From CAZHFA01 sp964534945 (GTDB lineage: Bacteria > Bdellovibrionota_C > UBA2361 > CAKMMH01), in the NCBI GenBank assembly GCA_964534945.1, contig CAZHSB010000056.1, positions 1-9,283 of the forward strand: 9,283 bases of DNA, read 5' to 3'. A program made the position numbers and the translations under genes. Positions 1-5,861 of this stretch are shown here, piece after piece. Each line of letters opens with the position of its first letter. The first letter of the stretch is position 1. Under the pieces are notes generated by a model. That model was not told the DNA's origin, ran no database searches, and was given only the letters and a program-made list of their open reading frames with translations.

Positions 1-100
1 ATTCCCTTCGGGAAAGCCAACCCCAGGCTGGGTTGTATAGCGTTTTCAACGCAGGTGCATTAGCACGCTATATTTCAGTAGCTCGACCTTTCAGGGCAAC
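1..100 (+). other. GC-rich chain of hairpins; possible 3' end of a structured RNA or of an IS200/IS605-type element
   Basis: About 51 of these 100 bases are G or C, against roughly 30% in the rest of the window, and the change at about position 100 is abrupt. Hairpins follow one another: TTCCC/GGGAA (2-6/10-14), AACCC/GGGTT (19-23/30-34), GCGTT/AACGC (40-44/48-52) and GTGC/GCAC (55-58/63-66). An alternative long-range stem TATAGCG/CGCTATA (36-42/66-72) excludes the last two. The segment ends in GGGCAAC. Foreign composition, dense hairpins and such an end would suit the right end and omega-RNA scaffold of a TnpB transposon whose gene lies left of the window, but no transposase is visible. The strand is assumed. 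Another structured RNA is equally possible; I could not match it to RNase P RNA, tmRNA, SRP RNA or rRNA. Confidence 0.3.
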
Positions 101-420
101 AAAAATTTAGGGAAGTACACACATTTTTATAAATTAGCAAAAGTGAATTTTGGGTCATTATTTTTAAATCTTATTTTGGATGAGAAATTGGAGAAAATAG
201 CTCGGGGGCTGACAACGGTGTACCAAGATATACAGCTAGGAGATGCCCCAAATTGTTTTATATATTTTATTATCAAAATTTCCAACTTTATTTTTAGGCG
301 ACGATTTTGGATGAGAAATTGGAGAAAATAACTCGGGGGCTGACAACGCTGTACTATGATGTACAGCTAGGAGATGCCCCAAATTGTTTTATATATTTTA
401 TTATCAAAATTTCCAACTTT

Positions 421-554
421 ATTTTTAGGCGACGATTTTGGATGAGAAATTGGAGAAAATAACTCGGGGGCTGACAACGCTGTACTATGATGTACAGCTA
501 GGAAGCCCCCGAGTTATTTTATACGATTTATCGCCAAAATCGTCGCCTAAAAAT
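421..554. repeat. 134-bp nested palindrome closing the repeat array
   Basis: Three pairs of perfect arms are nested: 21 bp at 421-441/534-554 (the box containing GGCGACGATTTTGG), 17 bp at 456-472/504-520 (AAAATAACTCGGGGGCT and its complement) and 7 bp at 479-485/492-498 (GCTGTAC/GTACAGC, loop TATGAT). Forty-five base pairs can form in one hairpin. The outer right arm reaches the last base of the stop codon of the gene at 554-1873. Only this last unit has an intact right half; the right halves of the two preceding units are diverged. Confidence 0.85.
456..520. terminator. Bidirectional terminator-like stem downstream of the outer-membrane gene
   Basis: The 17-bp arms carry a GC-rich core (CTCGGGGGCT) flanked by an A-rich run on one side and TTATTTT on the other, so transcripts from either strand would form a strong stem ending in a U-rich run. 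The arms are 31 nt apart and enclose a second 7-bp stem, so this is not a simple short terminator. It lies 34 bp past the stop codon of the minus-strand gene at 554-1873 and could end that transcript. The terminator role is inferred from structure only. Confidence 0.5.
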
Positions 555-1873
555 TAGAAAGAGTAGGTAAGTCCCAAAGCCACGACTTGAATCCCCAGAT
601 CAAAAGTTCCATTTAATCTATTTCCAACACTATCGCTTATATCAACTGACGTATCGTTTACTATGATGTATGTATATGATGCGGTTAAATCAAGGCAATC
701 GTTTATCGCATAATTTGCGCCTGTAGAAATTAGGTGTCTATCATTATCGGGAATTCTTGGAGATCTTCTATTTGATGTCACAGGAGACTCGTCATACATA
801 TAACCTAGCTTCCATGTTAAATCATCAGTTAATTTATATAGAGCTCCTGCTGAATATCTATATGAATTATTCCAATCTTCAGCCTCAACAGTGTCTGCTT
901 GATTTGAATCATAATTAAATCTTAACTCCTTAAACTTACTCCATCGAAGCCATGCCATTTCTGTTTGAAGAGCAAATCTATCAGTAATCCAATATTGTGT
1001 TCCACCCACGATATTTTCAGGCATCGTTAAATGCGAAGTTACACCTGTATCTACAAAAGAGCCTGTAGACTGTAAAAAAGATGCATTATCTGGAACAGTA
1101 AAGTGTGCGCGTCCCTCCATATCAAAAGCTGTTTTTGAATGCCAACTTAACCCCACTTTATTTCTATCGTTTTCTCCATAAGTATATAATGCCCCCAAAG
1201 CCATATTAGTTGCCCAGTCATCAGCTGATAATCTTGCAGCTCCATCTGAATTTTGAGGAGATAATCCCACGGCACTTGCGTTTTCTGCCCCGATCACATT
1301 ATAGCCAATTGTTCCAAAATCTATTGCATTACTTAGAGTAGCATCTGCATAAGCTATTCCCACATTGGCACCGATTGAAAAATGATCAGTTAATTTATAA
1401 GAAAGTGCAGGAGCAAAATTAAATATTTGAAGATCTGTTACATCAGCTTTGTATCTTCCATACCATTGATCATCATATTCAACTCTCATTCCATAAGGAG
1501 CTGTAAAAGAAAAACCAAAATTTAAATCTTTTAAAATAGGAGTTATAAAATATGCACTAGGAACTGCCGCAACACCGCCTCCATTTTCTGTTGTTGATTG
1601 CATTGGATTGCCAAAAGCGTCAGAAGATTCTTTGTTGTTAAATCTAGCATAGACATCAATTATTGCCGTATTTACAGATGTCATTGTACTGTTAATTTGA
1701 GACATCGCTGCAGGATTAAAATATGCCTCACTTCCGTCACCGTATCCCGTAACAGTTCCCGAAAAAGCATCACCAACACCTTGTGCCGTTTGATCTAAAA
1801 TATAATATCCAGAAGCCGATGCATTAAATACGATAAAAAATATAGCTAAGAATAAAATAAAAAATTTTTTCAT
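554..1873 (-). CDS. OmpP1/FadL-family outer-membrane transport protein
   Basis: The product is 439 aa, close to the usual FadL length. FadL proteins are outer-membrane beta-barrels that carry hydrophobic substrates, classically long-chain fatty acids, inward. Residues 1-20 form a signal peptide (MKK, hydrophobic core, ASA before SGYY). The mature N-terminus has the family pattern: GYYILDQTAQGVGDAFSG, then a DGSEAYFNPAAM segment (about 46-57) matching the conserved NPA hatch region. The rest is rich in aromatic and polar alternating strands, and the C-terminus ends VALGLTYSF, a terminal-phenylalanine barrel signal. The start is supported by AGGA five bases upstream of ATG. The gene stands alone on the minus strand, 277 bp after ung, with its own likely promoter and a hairpin array at its 3' end. 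The substrate cannot be told from sequence; aromatic hydrocarbons are alternatives to fatty acids. Confidence 0.9.
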   Translation of the reverse strand: MKKFFILFLAIFFIVFNASASGYYILDQTAQGVGDAFSGTVTGYGDGSEAYFNPAAMSQINSTMTSVNTAIIDVYARFNNKESSDAFGNPMQSTTENGGGVAAVPSAYFITPILKDLNFGFSFTAPYGMRVEYDDQWYGRYKADVTDLQIFNFAPALSYKLTDHFSIGANVGIAYADATLSNAIDFGTIGYNVIGAENASAVGLSPQNSDGAARLSADDWATNMALGALYTYGENDRNKVGLSWHSKTAFDMEGRAHFTVPDNASFLQSTGSFVDTGVTSHLTMPENIVGGTQYWITDRFALQTEMAWLRWSKFKELRFNYDSNQADTVEAEDWNNSYRYSAGALYKLTDDLTWKLGYMYDESPVTSNRRSPRIPDNDRHLISTGANYAINDCLDLTASYTYIIVNDTSVDISDSVGNRLNGTFDLGIQVVALGLTYSF

Positions 1874-1941
1874 AAAAATCCTAAAAAATATTTCTTTGTA
1901 AAAAGATTAAAATTTTTAATTTAATCAGAGTTCATATTTAA

Positions 1942-1970
1942 AATTTACACATAACATTTATTTGCATCAA
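1942..1970 (-). promoter_or_regulatory. Candidate sigma70-type promoter for the FadL-family gene
   Basis: On the minus strand TTGATG (1965-1970) is followed after exactly 17 bp by TAAATT (1942-1947). This would start transcription roughly 60 bp upstream of the ATG at 1873. The -10 box is imperfect and the region is AT-rich, so chance matches are common. Confidence 0.35.
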
Positions 1971-1986
1971 CAATTAAAGAGCATTT

Positions 1987-2006
1987 TTTGTTTATAAATA
2001 AACAAA
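1987..2006. promoter_or_regulatory. 20-bp operator-like inverted repeat
   Basis: TTTGTTTAT and ATAAACAAA form perfect 9-bp arms around a 2-bp spacer. The site lies 114 bp upstream of the FadL-family start and just upstream of its candidate -35 box, where an activator or repressor dimer could bind. No run of T follows on either strand as expected for a terminator. The regulator is unknown. Confidence 0.4.
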
Positions 2007-2036
2007 TTACCATTTAAGGTTGTGTTTTTGTTATAT

Positions 2037-2074
2037 GTTTTTCATGAACAACTATTCTAGTATTCAATACTAGA
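2037..2074. promoter_or_regulatory. Two further inverted repeats in the region between ung and the FadL-family gene
   Basis: At 2037-2052 a 16-bp near-palindrome (14 of 16 positions symmetric) is centred on TTCATGAA. At 2056-2074, TCTAGTAT and ATACTAGA are perfect 8-bp arms around TCA. The second could form an RNA stem at the end of the ung transcript, but it has no following U run and lies about 77 bp past the ung stop codon. Operator sites for the outer-membrane gene are the alternative. The rest of 1874-2150 shows no coding potential. Confidence 0.3.
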
Positions 2075-2150
2075 TGTGTAAAAATTATTAACGATACAGT
2101 CTTGTAAATTAAAATCTTTTAATAAAAATGATTTCTCAAAAAGTTTTAAA

Positions 2151-2810
2151 TTATTCTAATGACCAATCTATTTGATCTCTTCCAAGTTTAACTAATATTT
2201 CATTTGCTTTTGAAAATGGTTTTGAACCAAAAAAACCTCGATAACAAGACAATGGAGATGGATGTGCGGATTTTATAATATAATGTTTTTTTTCATCTAT
2301 CATATTACATTTTTTTTGCGCAAAGGATCCCCAAAGCAAAAACACAATTCCATCTTTTTCTTCATTTATCCTTGATATGACAAAGTCTGTAAACGTTTCC
2401 CAACCAATATTTTGATGAGAAGCGGGCTTGTTTGCTTCTACACTTAAAACCGCATTTAATAAAAGGACTCCTTGTCTTGCCCATTTTTCAAGAGAGCCAG
2501 AATGAGGAATTACAACACCTAAATCATCGTGCAATTCTTTAAAAATATTTTGCAAAGACGGAGGTGGAGGAACTCCGTCTTTAACAGAAAAACTAAGTCC
2601 ATGTGCCTGATGTGGTCCATGGTATGGGTCTTGACCAATTAGTACTACTTTTAACTTATCAAAAGGAGTAAACGCAAATGCATTAAATATATCGCTATTT
2701 TTAGGATAAATTATTTTCCCCGCAGTCCTTTCTTTTTCTATAAAAGATAAAATATTTTGAAAATATGGCTTTTCTTTTTCTTCTCCTAAAATTTCTTTCC
2801 ATGTTGTCAT
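2151..2810 (-). CDS. ung: Uracil-DNA glycosylase, family 1
   Basis: The 219-aa product removes uracil from DNA by cleaving the N-glycosidic bond, the first step of base-excision repair of deaminated cytosine. Motif A is intact as GQDPYHG (59-65), with the water-activating Asp61 and Tyr63 that excludes thymine. Phe74 in HGLSFSV would stack on uracil, and Asn119 in LLLNA gives uracil recognition. Motif B is HPSPLS (183-188), with catalytic His183 and the intercalating Leu187. The PPPPSLQNIF segment (81-90) is the proline-rich loop. The length is typical and all key residues are present. It is the last gene of the operon after rsgA. Its AAGG Shine-Dalgarno site (2820-2823) overlaps the rsgA stop codon, nine bases before the ATG, suggesting translational coupling. 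Confidence 0.97.
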   Translation of the reverse strand: MTTWKEILGEEKEKPYFQNILSFIEKERTAGKIIYPKNSDIFNAFAFTPFDKLKVVLIGQDPYHGPHQAHGLSFSVKDGVPPPPSLQNIFKELHDDLGVVIPHSGSLEKWARQGVLLLNAVLSVEANKPASHQNIGWETFTDFVISRINEEKDGIVFLLWGSFAQKKCNMIDEKKHYIIKSAHPSPLSCYRGFFGSKPFSKANEILVKLGRDQIDWSLE

Positions 2811-2821
2811 AAATTTTTACC

Positions 2822-3724
2822 TTAATATTTTTTTACTTTCTCAATATCTTCCAAAATTTTTAAATATGAATCATACCGACTTTGTGCTATTTCTTGATTT
2901 TTCACCGCATCTTTAACTGCACAATTTGGTTCTAACGTGTGAAGGCAATCAGCGTATTCACATCTTTTACTAAAATCATTTATCTCCTTAAAAAGAGAAC
3001 TGATCTCATATTTATCTAAAAAAGAAACATTAAAATTTTGTATTCCAGGCAAATCTACTACAAAGAGTGGTTTTTCTTTTTGTCGCTTATAAAATGATCC
3101 AAAAGCTTGAGTAGTCGTTTGCTTCCCCTGCCCTCGTTTTCCAAGATCTCCAACCTTATTTTTAAGCTCTGGTATAAGTTTATTTAAAATACTACTTTTT
3201 CCAACTCCCGATATTCCACAAAGTAAAACTTGCGATTCTTTTGTTTCATCAAAATACGATTTTAATTTGTTTGTTCCATCAGGCTTAATGGTATTAGCAT
3301 AAATTATATCCATTCCTAGATCTTCATATATCTTTATATTAGATTTTATATTTTCAATATCTAAATCGCTTTTATTTATAATCAATGTAGTTGAAATTTT
3401 TTCCTTTTGTGTAGCACACAAAACATTATCAATAAAAAAAGTATTAAATAGTGGCTTTGGCGCCGTCACAATAAACACTCTATCAATATTTGATGCAATA
3501 TTTCTACCCGTGCCAAAATAAATTCTTTTTAAAATATTTTTTCTAGGCTCAAAAGATATAATGAGTAAATCATCATTATCAAAAACACAATCTACGATAT
3601 CACCAATTATAAAATTATGATCTCTTGCCAGAAATCGTCCTTGCCTTACAGCTCCTTCGTACCATACATAAGCATATCTTCTAGTTAAGCTTAATAATCT
3701 TGATGTAAAGGCTTTTTTCTCCAT
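2822..3724 (-). CDS. rsgA: Small ribosomal subunit biogenesis GTPase RsgA
   Basis: RsgA is a late-acting checkpoint GTPase of 30S subunit maturation. The 300-aa product has the hallmark circularly permuted G domain: G4 NKSD (117-120) precedes the P-loop GISGVGKSS (170-178) and G3 DLPG (224-227; DTPG is the commoner form). RGQGKQTTT (197-205) matches the switch region. An N-terminal OB-fold (about 10-75) comes first. The C-terminal zinc knuckle is complete (Cys255, Cys260, His262, Cys268 in the CEYADCLHTLEPNC segment), followed by a helical tail. The length is near the family norm. The ATG has no Shine-Dalgarno site; the leader is AT-only (AATTATT before ATG). It is the middle gene of the operon, 9 bp after the membrane-protein gene and 11 bp before ung. 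Confidence 0.96.
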   Translation of the reverse strand: MEKKAFTSRLLSLTRRYAYVWYEGAVRQGRFLARDHNFIIGDIVDCVFDNDDLLIISFEPRKNILKRIYFGTGRNIASNIDRVFIVTAPKPLFNTFFIDNVLCATQKEKISTTLIINKSDLDIENIKSNIKIYEDLGMDIIYANTIKPDGTNKLKSYFDETKESQVLLCGISGVGKSSILNKLIPELKNKVGDLGKRGQGKQTTTQAFGSFYKRQKEKPLFVVDLPGIQNFNVSFLDKYEISSLFKEINDFSKRCEYADCLHTLEPNCAVKDAVKNQEIAQSRYDSYLKILEDIEKVKKY

Positions 3725-3733
3725 AATAATTAA

Positions 3734-4252
3734 CTATATATTTTTTAAGTTTTTAAGTGATTCGGTAATCGGAGTCGGTGTTACGCCAAATTTATCCTCG
3801 ATATAATCTTTTGTTGTATCTACTGATGAAAAATGCTCTTGCACAAAATCTTTTACATCTCCTAGAAATTGCATAAGCCACTCTAATGTTTTAACCCAAT
3901 CAACTTCTTTTGCAATGATAGATACTAGTAGCGATGAAACTGTAAAAATTATTGGAGCAATCAATGCAGGCCTAATCCCCTCTACTTCTATTCCAGGCAA
4001 AATTTTTACTAAAAACCAAAATAAAAGACCATTTGATAAAAATAAAACTAATGTCTGATATGTTGCTTCGTCAGGAATTTTCATAAACAATGCCAAATCC
4101 CAAACATTAGCATTGATGAAAGCCAGTGCCACAACCATGAAAAAAGCACCAAAAATACTTGTAACTTTAAGCTTTGGTATAAGCCAACAAGTTAAAAGCA
4201 TTGCCATTGTTTGAAAAACCCAATAAGTCAAGTTAAATGTAGGAAATTTCAT
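3734..4252 (-). CDS. PF04020-type (YvlD / phage holin 4-like) membrane protein
   Basis: From the ATG at 4252 the product is 172 aa. It has about four hydrophobic segments in the first 115 residues. The order WLIPKLKVTSIFGAFFMV, INANVWDLALFMKIP, LVLFLSNGLLFWFLVKILPGIEVEG and a final ALIAPIIFTVSSLLV matches the Phage_holin_4_2/YvlD family, in which a conserved Asn begins helix two and a pro-gly loop precedes the last helix. Despite the name, these chromosomal proteins are not known lysis proteins and their role is unclear. A soluble tail of about 55 residues (WVKTLEW to LKNLKNI) is longer than I expect for the family. The reading frame is open up to a GTG at 4309 (191 aa), but those extra residues are not family-like; neither start has a clear ribosome-binding site. 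First gene of the rsgA-ung operon. Confidence 0.75.
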   Translation of the reverse strand: MKFPTFNLTYWVFQTMAMLLTCWLIPKLKVTSIFGAFFMVVALAFINANVWDLALFMKIPDEATYQTLVLFLSNGLLFWFLVKILPGIEVEGIRPALIAPIIFTVSSLLVSIIAKEVDWVKTLEWLMQFLGDVKDFVQEHFSSVDTTKDYIEDKFGVTPTPITESLKNLKNI

Positions 4253-4353
4253 AATAATATTTTTTAAAAATTTAATTTGATTAAACACTTTGAGTTTTGC
4301 ATAATACACGCTCGTTATTCTGCAAAGAACTCTAGATAGCCAAAAACTATTTT

Positions 4354-4394
4354 ATGAATTATAATATATTTTGTTTGAAAATAATATAATTCAT
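4354..4394. promoter_or_regulatory. Symmetric inverted repeat in the divergent promoter region
   Basis: ATGAATTATA (4354-4363) and TATAATTCAT (4385-4394) are perfect 10-bp arms separated by 21 bp. Each arm contains an outward-facing TATAAT hexamer: minus strand at 4358-4363 toward the rsgA operon, plus strand at 4385-4390 toward the 4447 gene. This suggests back-to-back promoters that share DNA and may be controlled together. Neither TATAAT has a good -35 at 17 bp. Confidence 0.4.
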
Positions 4395-4403
4395 TATTAT
4401 TAT
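4375..4403 (+). promoter_or_regulatory. Candidate promoter for the 4447-7403 gene group
   Basis: TTGAAA (4375-4380) and TATTAT (4398-4403) are separated by exactly 17 bp. Transcription would begin near 4410, leaving a leader of about 37 nt that contains the AAGGA ribosome-binding site (4438-4442). The TATAAT at 4385-4390 is a competing -10. Confidence 0.45.
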
Positions 4404-4446
4404 TAAATGTGGAAATTTTAGGGAAGATTTTTATAACAAGGACGAT

Positions 4447-4812
4447 ATGAATTCACAAAAAGCAATGATTGTTTTAAATACATTAACAAAAAAAGCAAAA
4501 AGCCTTTATAGCAAAAAAATAACAAAAAAAGAATTGATGATATATTCACCATCGTTTTTACTAATTCTAGCTGGAATTTCTGCAGTATTTAGCATGACAT
4601 TATTAAAATTATGCCTTTCATGTTTTTTAATCGCATCAGGGATTTTAGTATTTAAAATAACAAAAAAAATATCTACAACCAAAAACGATCTTTTAGCCAT
4701 GATAGGGCAAATTGATGGTCAACTTTTAATTCACAAACATAAAATGGATTTAGATAAAGAAGAAGAATTCATTGATTCTCTTAATGAATCTAAAAAGGTT
4801 ATTTTTCATTAA
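4447..4812 (+). CDS. Small membrane protein of unknown function
   Basis: I do not recognise this 121-aa protein. It has a basic, lysine-rich N-terminal part (1-32), two adjacent hydrophobic helices (about 34-51 and 53-69, separated by a single LK turn) and a charged, probably helical C-terminal tail (70-121) ending in a run of acidic residues, DLDKEEEFIDSLNESKK. This looks like a short inner-membrane hairpin with both ends on the same side; the positive-inside rule points to the cytoplasm. The start is well supported by AAGGA four bases before the ATG. It is first in a plus-strand group and is followed after 23 bp by the Cas4-like nuclease, so co-transcription is likely. A helper or anchor for the neighbouring nuclease or ComEC channel is possible but only inferred. 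Confidence 0.7.
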   Translation: MNSQKAMIVLNTLTKKAKSLYSKKITKKELMIYSPSFLLILAGISAVFSMTLLKLCLSCFLIASGILVFKITKKISTTKNDLLAMIGQIDGQLLIHKHKMDLDKEEEFIDSLNESKKVIFH

Positions 4813-4835
4813 ATAAATATTTATTAACTGTTTTT

Positions 4836-5765
4836 ATGATAAAAAAAACTTCTTATGGAAAATATATAATTTCTGCAGGTGAGGTTGGAATTTATACTGT
4901 TTGTCCATATTCTTGGAAACTAAAAAGTATTTTAAAAAAAGAGATTGAAAATGTAACCCCCTATACGACTCAAAGACAAGATGGGAAGAAAGGTCACTCA
5001 AAGTGGGGAGAAAAAACTGAAAACATTCATATTTTAACTAAGAAAAAATCTTTAGTGATAAAACTTTTTATCACTATTATCTTAATGGGACTTCTTTTTT
5101 TACAAGATAAAATTACTCAAGATATAGAGCTTCCAAAATCTTTAAATAACATTATAAAAGAAGGAACATTATTAGAAAAAATTGCACATGATGTTATAAA
5201 ATGTATATATCAACTTGCAAGTATTGATATTGATGTCCTAATTTTTGTACTTCTTATTATGTCAACGCTTATAGTAATCGATGTGGCAAGTCTTTATATA
5301 AAAAAAGAACTCTCACAATCTGGAATAAAAGATGCTAGCTCTTTTTTATCAATCGACGGTAGTTCTTTACTTCCTGTAAAAAATTACGTTTCGGAAATTC
5401 AAGGGATTGCGGGAAAACCTGATGCCGTAATAAAAGAAAAGGGAAATTTTGTCCCTATTGAAATAAAACCACTCGCAAAAAAGTTAAAAGATCGATATGT
5501 TTTTCAACTTTTAGTTTATATGAGGCTTCTTAATGAATTTGAACGAACAGATATTCCTTATGGATATCTAATTTTAGGGGAAAATTCAAAAAGAGTTAGA
5601 ATAAATAATTTACCCGCAAGGCAAAAACAATTAACTGAGATCCTAGATAAGATGAGAGAAATCTTAGAAGGTAAAGTTGATGCCATCGCCACTCCAGATC
5701 TTTCAAAATGTTCAAAATGCACAGTTAAAAAATATTGTGAATTTAAGCAAGAAGAAAAAATTTAG
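4836..5765 (+). CDS. Membrane-anchored Cas4/RecB-like PD-(D/E)XK nuclease with predicted Fe-S cluster
   Basis: The 309-aa protein carries the full motif set of Cas4/AddB-type nucleases. Cys23 lies in CPYSWKL and C292-x2-C295-x5-C301 at the C-terminus, together the four expected ligands of a 4Fe-4S cluster. His54 (GKKGHSKWGE) is the RecB-family motif H. Asp196 (GKPDAV) and Glu209-x-Lys211 (PIEIKP) form the PD-(D/E)XK metal site, and Gln224-x3-Tyr228 is the QxxxY motif. It differs from ordinary Cas4 (about 200 aa) by an insert of about 115 residues between motif H and the catalytic core. The insert holds two strongly hydrophobic segments (about 72-90 and 132-152) that should span the membrane. 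The family cleaves DNA ends, often single-stranded 5' ends. No other cas gene or CRISPR is present. The ATG lacks a Shine-Dalgarno site and follows an AT-only 14-bp palindrome. ComEC lies next. Confidence 0.85.
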   Translation: MIKKTSYGKYIISAGEVGIYTVCPYSWKLKSILKKEIENVTPYTTQRQDGKKGHSKWGEKTENIHILTKKKSLVIKLFITIILMGLLFLQDKITQDIELPKSLNNIIKEGTLLEKIAHDVIKCIYQLASIDIDVLIFVLLIMSTLIVIDVASLYIKKELSQSGIKDASSFLSIDGSSLLPVKNYVSEIQGIAGKPDAVIKEKGNFVPIEIKPLAKKLKDRYVFQLLVYMRLLNEFERTDIPYGYLILGENSKRVRINNLPARQKQLTEILDKMREILEGKVDAIATPDLSKCSKCTVKKYCEFKQEEKI

Positions 5766-5861
5766 TATAATTTTTTATATTACAACACTTCTCTTACATC
5801 AAATTATTAAAACATTCCCGTAAAAACAAACAACTTTTTACATTTCTTTTTCGATTTGTAT

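Larger units (their letters stand above)
158..554. repeat. Array of 131-bp hairpin-forming units (two full copies and one partial)
   Basis: Units begin at 173, 304 and 435, an exact 131-bp period. Units 1 and 2 differ at five positions, and 231-372 is identical to 362-503 (142 bp). Copy 3 matches copy 2 for 69 bases, then diverges at 504. Each unit begins with ATTTTGGATGAG and carries a GGGGGCTGACAAC core; the junctions at 290-310 and 421-441 share a box containing TTTTTAGGCGACGATTTTGG. The left edge (158-180) is a degraded version of that box. The units are imperfect palindromes, so this looks like a tandemly amplified MITE- or REP-like hairpin element, not a coding region. It fills the space between the foreign-looking left edge and the stop codon of the outer-membrane gene. 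Confidence 0.85.

Noticed and set aside
3..110. Open frame through the GC-rich block, ending TAG near 110
   Set aside because: It could be the tail of a gene from the left, but only about 35 codons are visible and the hairpin chain is the stronger signal; it cannot be supported as coding.
143..331. 62-codon open frame over the left part of the repeat array
   Set aside because: It runs through the 131-bp repeat, its sequence follows the repeat unit, and there is no ribosome-binding site or recognisable protein; the hairpin structure explains the DNA better.
158..554. CRISPR array
   Set aside because: The copies are 131 bp long, directly adjacent with no unique spacers, and internally palindromic. 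The Cas4-like gene far away has no other cas genes beside it.
1598..1798. Plus-strand open frame inside the FadL-family gene
   Set aside because: Antisense shadow of the signal-peptide and NPA region of a clear barrel protein; no start signals.
3734..4252. Prophage lysis holin
   Set aside because: No endolysin, phage structural gene or integrase is nearby, and the neighbours are housekeeping genes; the family name is historical.
4253..4309. GTG start giving a 19-residue N-terminal extension of the holin-4-like protein
   Set aside because: The extension does not look like the family and has only a weak GAG upstream; the ATG at 4252 fits the first helix better, though the choice is uncertain.
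4836..5765. CRISPR-associated Cas4 in the strict sense
   Set aside because: Membrane helices in the insert, no cas1/cas2 and no repeats nearby; Cas4-like nucleases occur widely outside CRISPR loci.
5856..5861. TTG start two codons upstream in comEC
   Set aside because: Two ATG codons follow at once (5862 and 5865) and the TTG has no ribosome-binding site.
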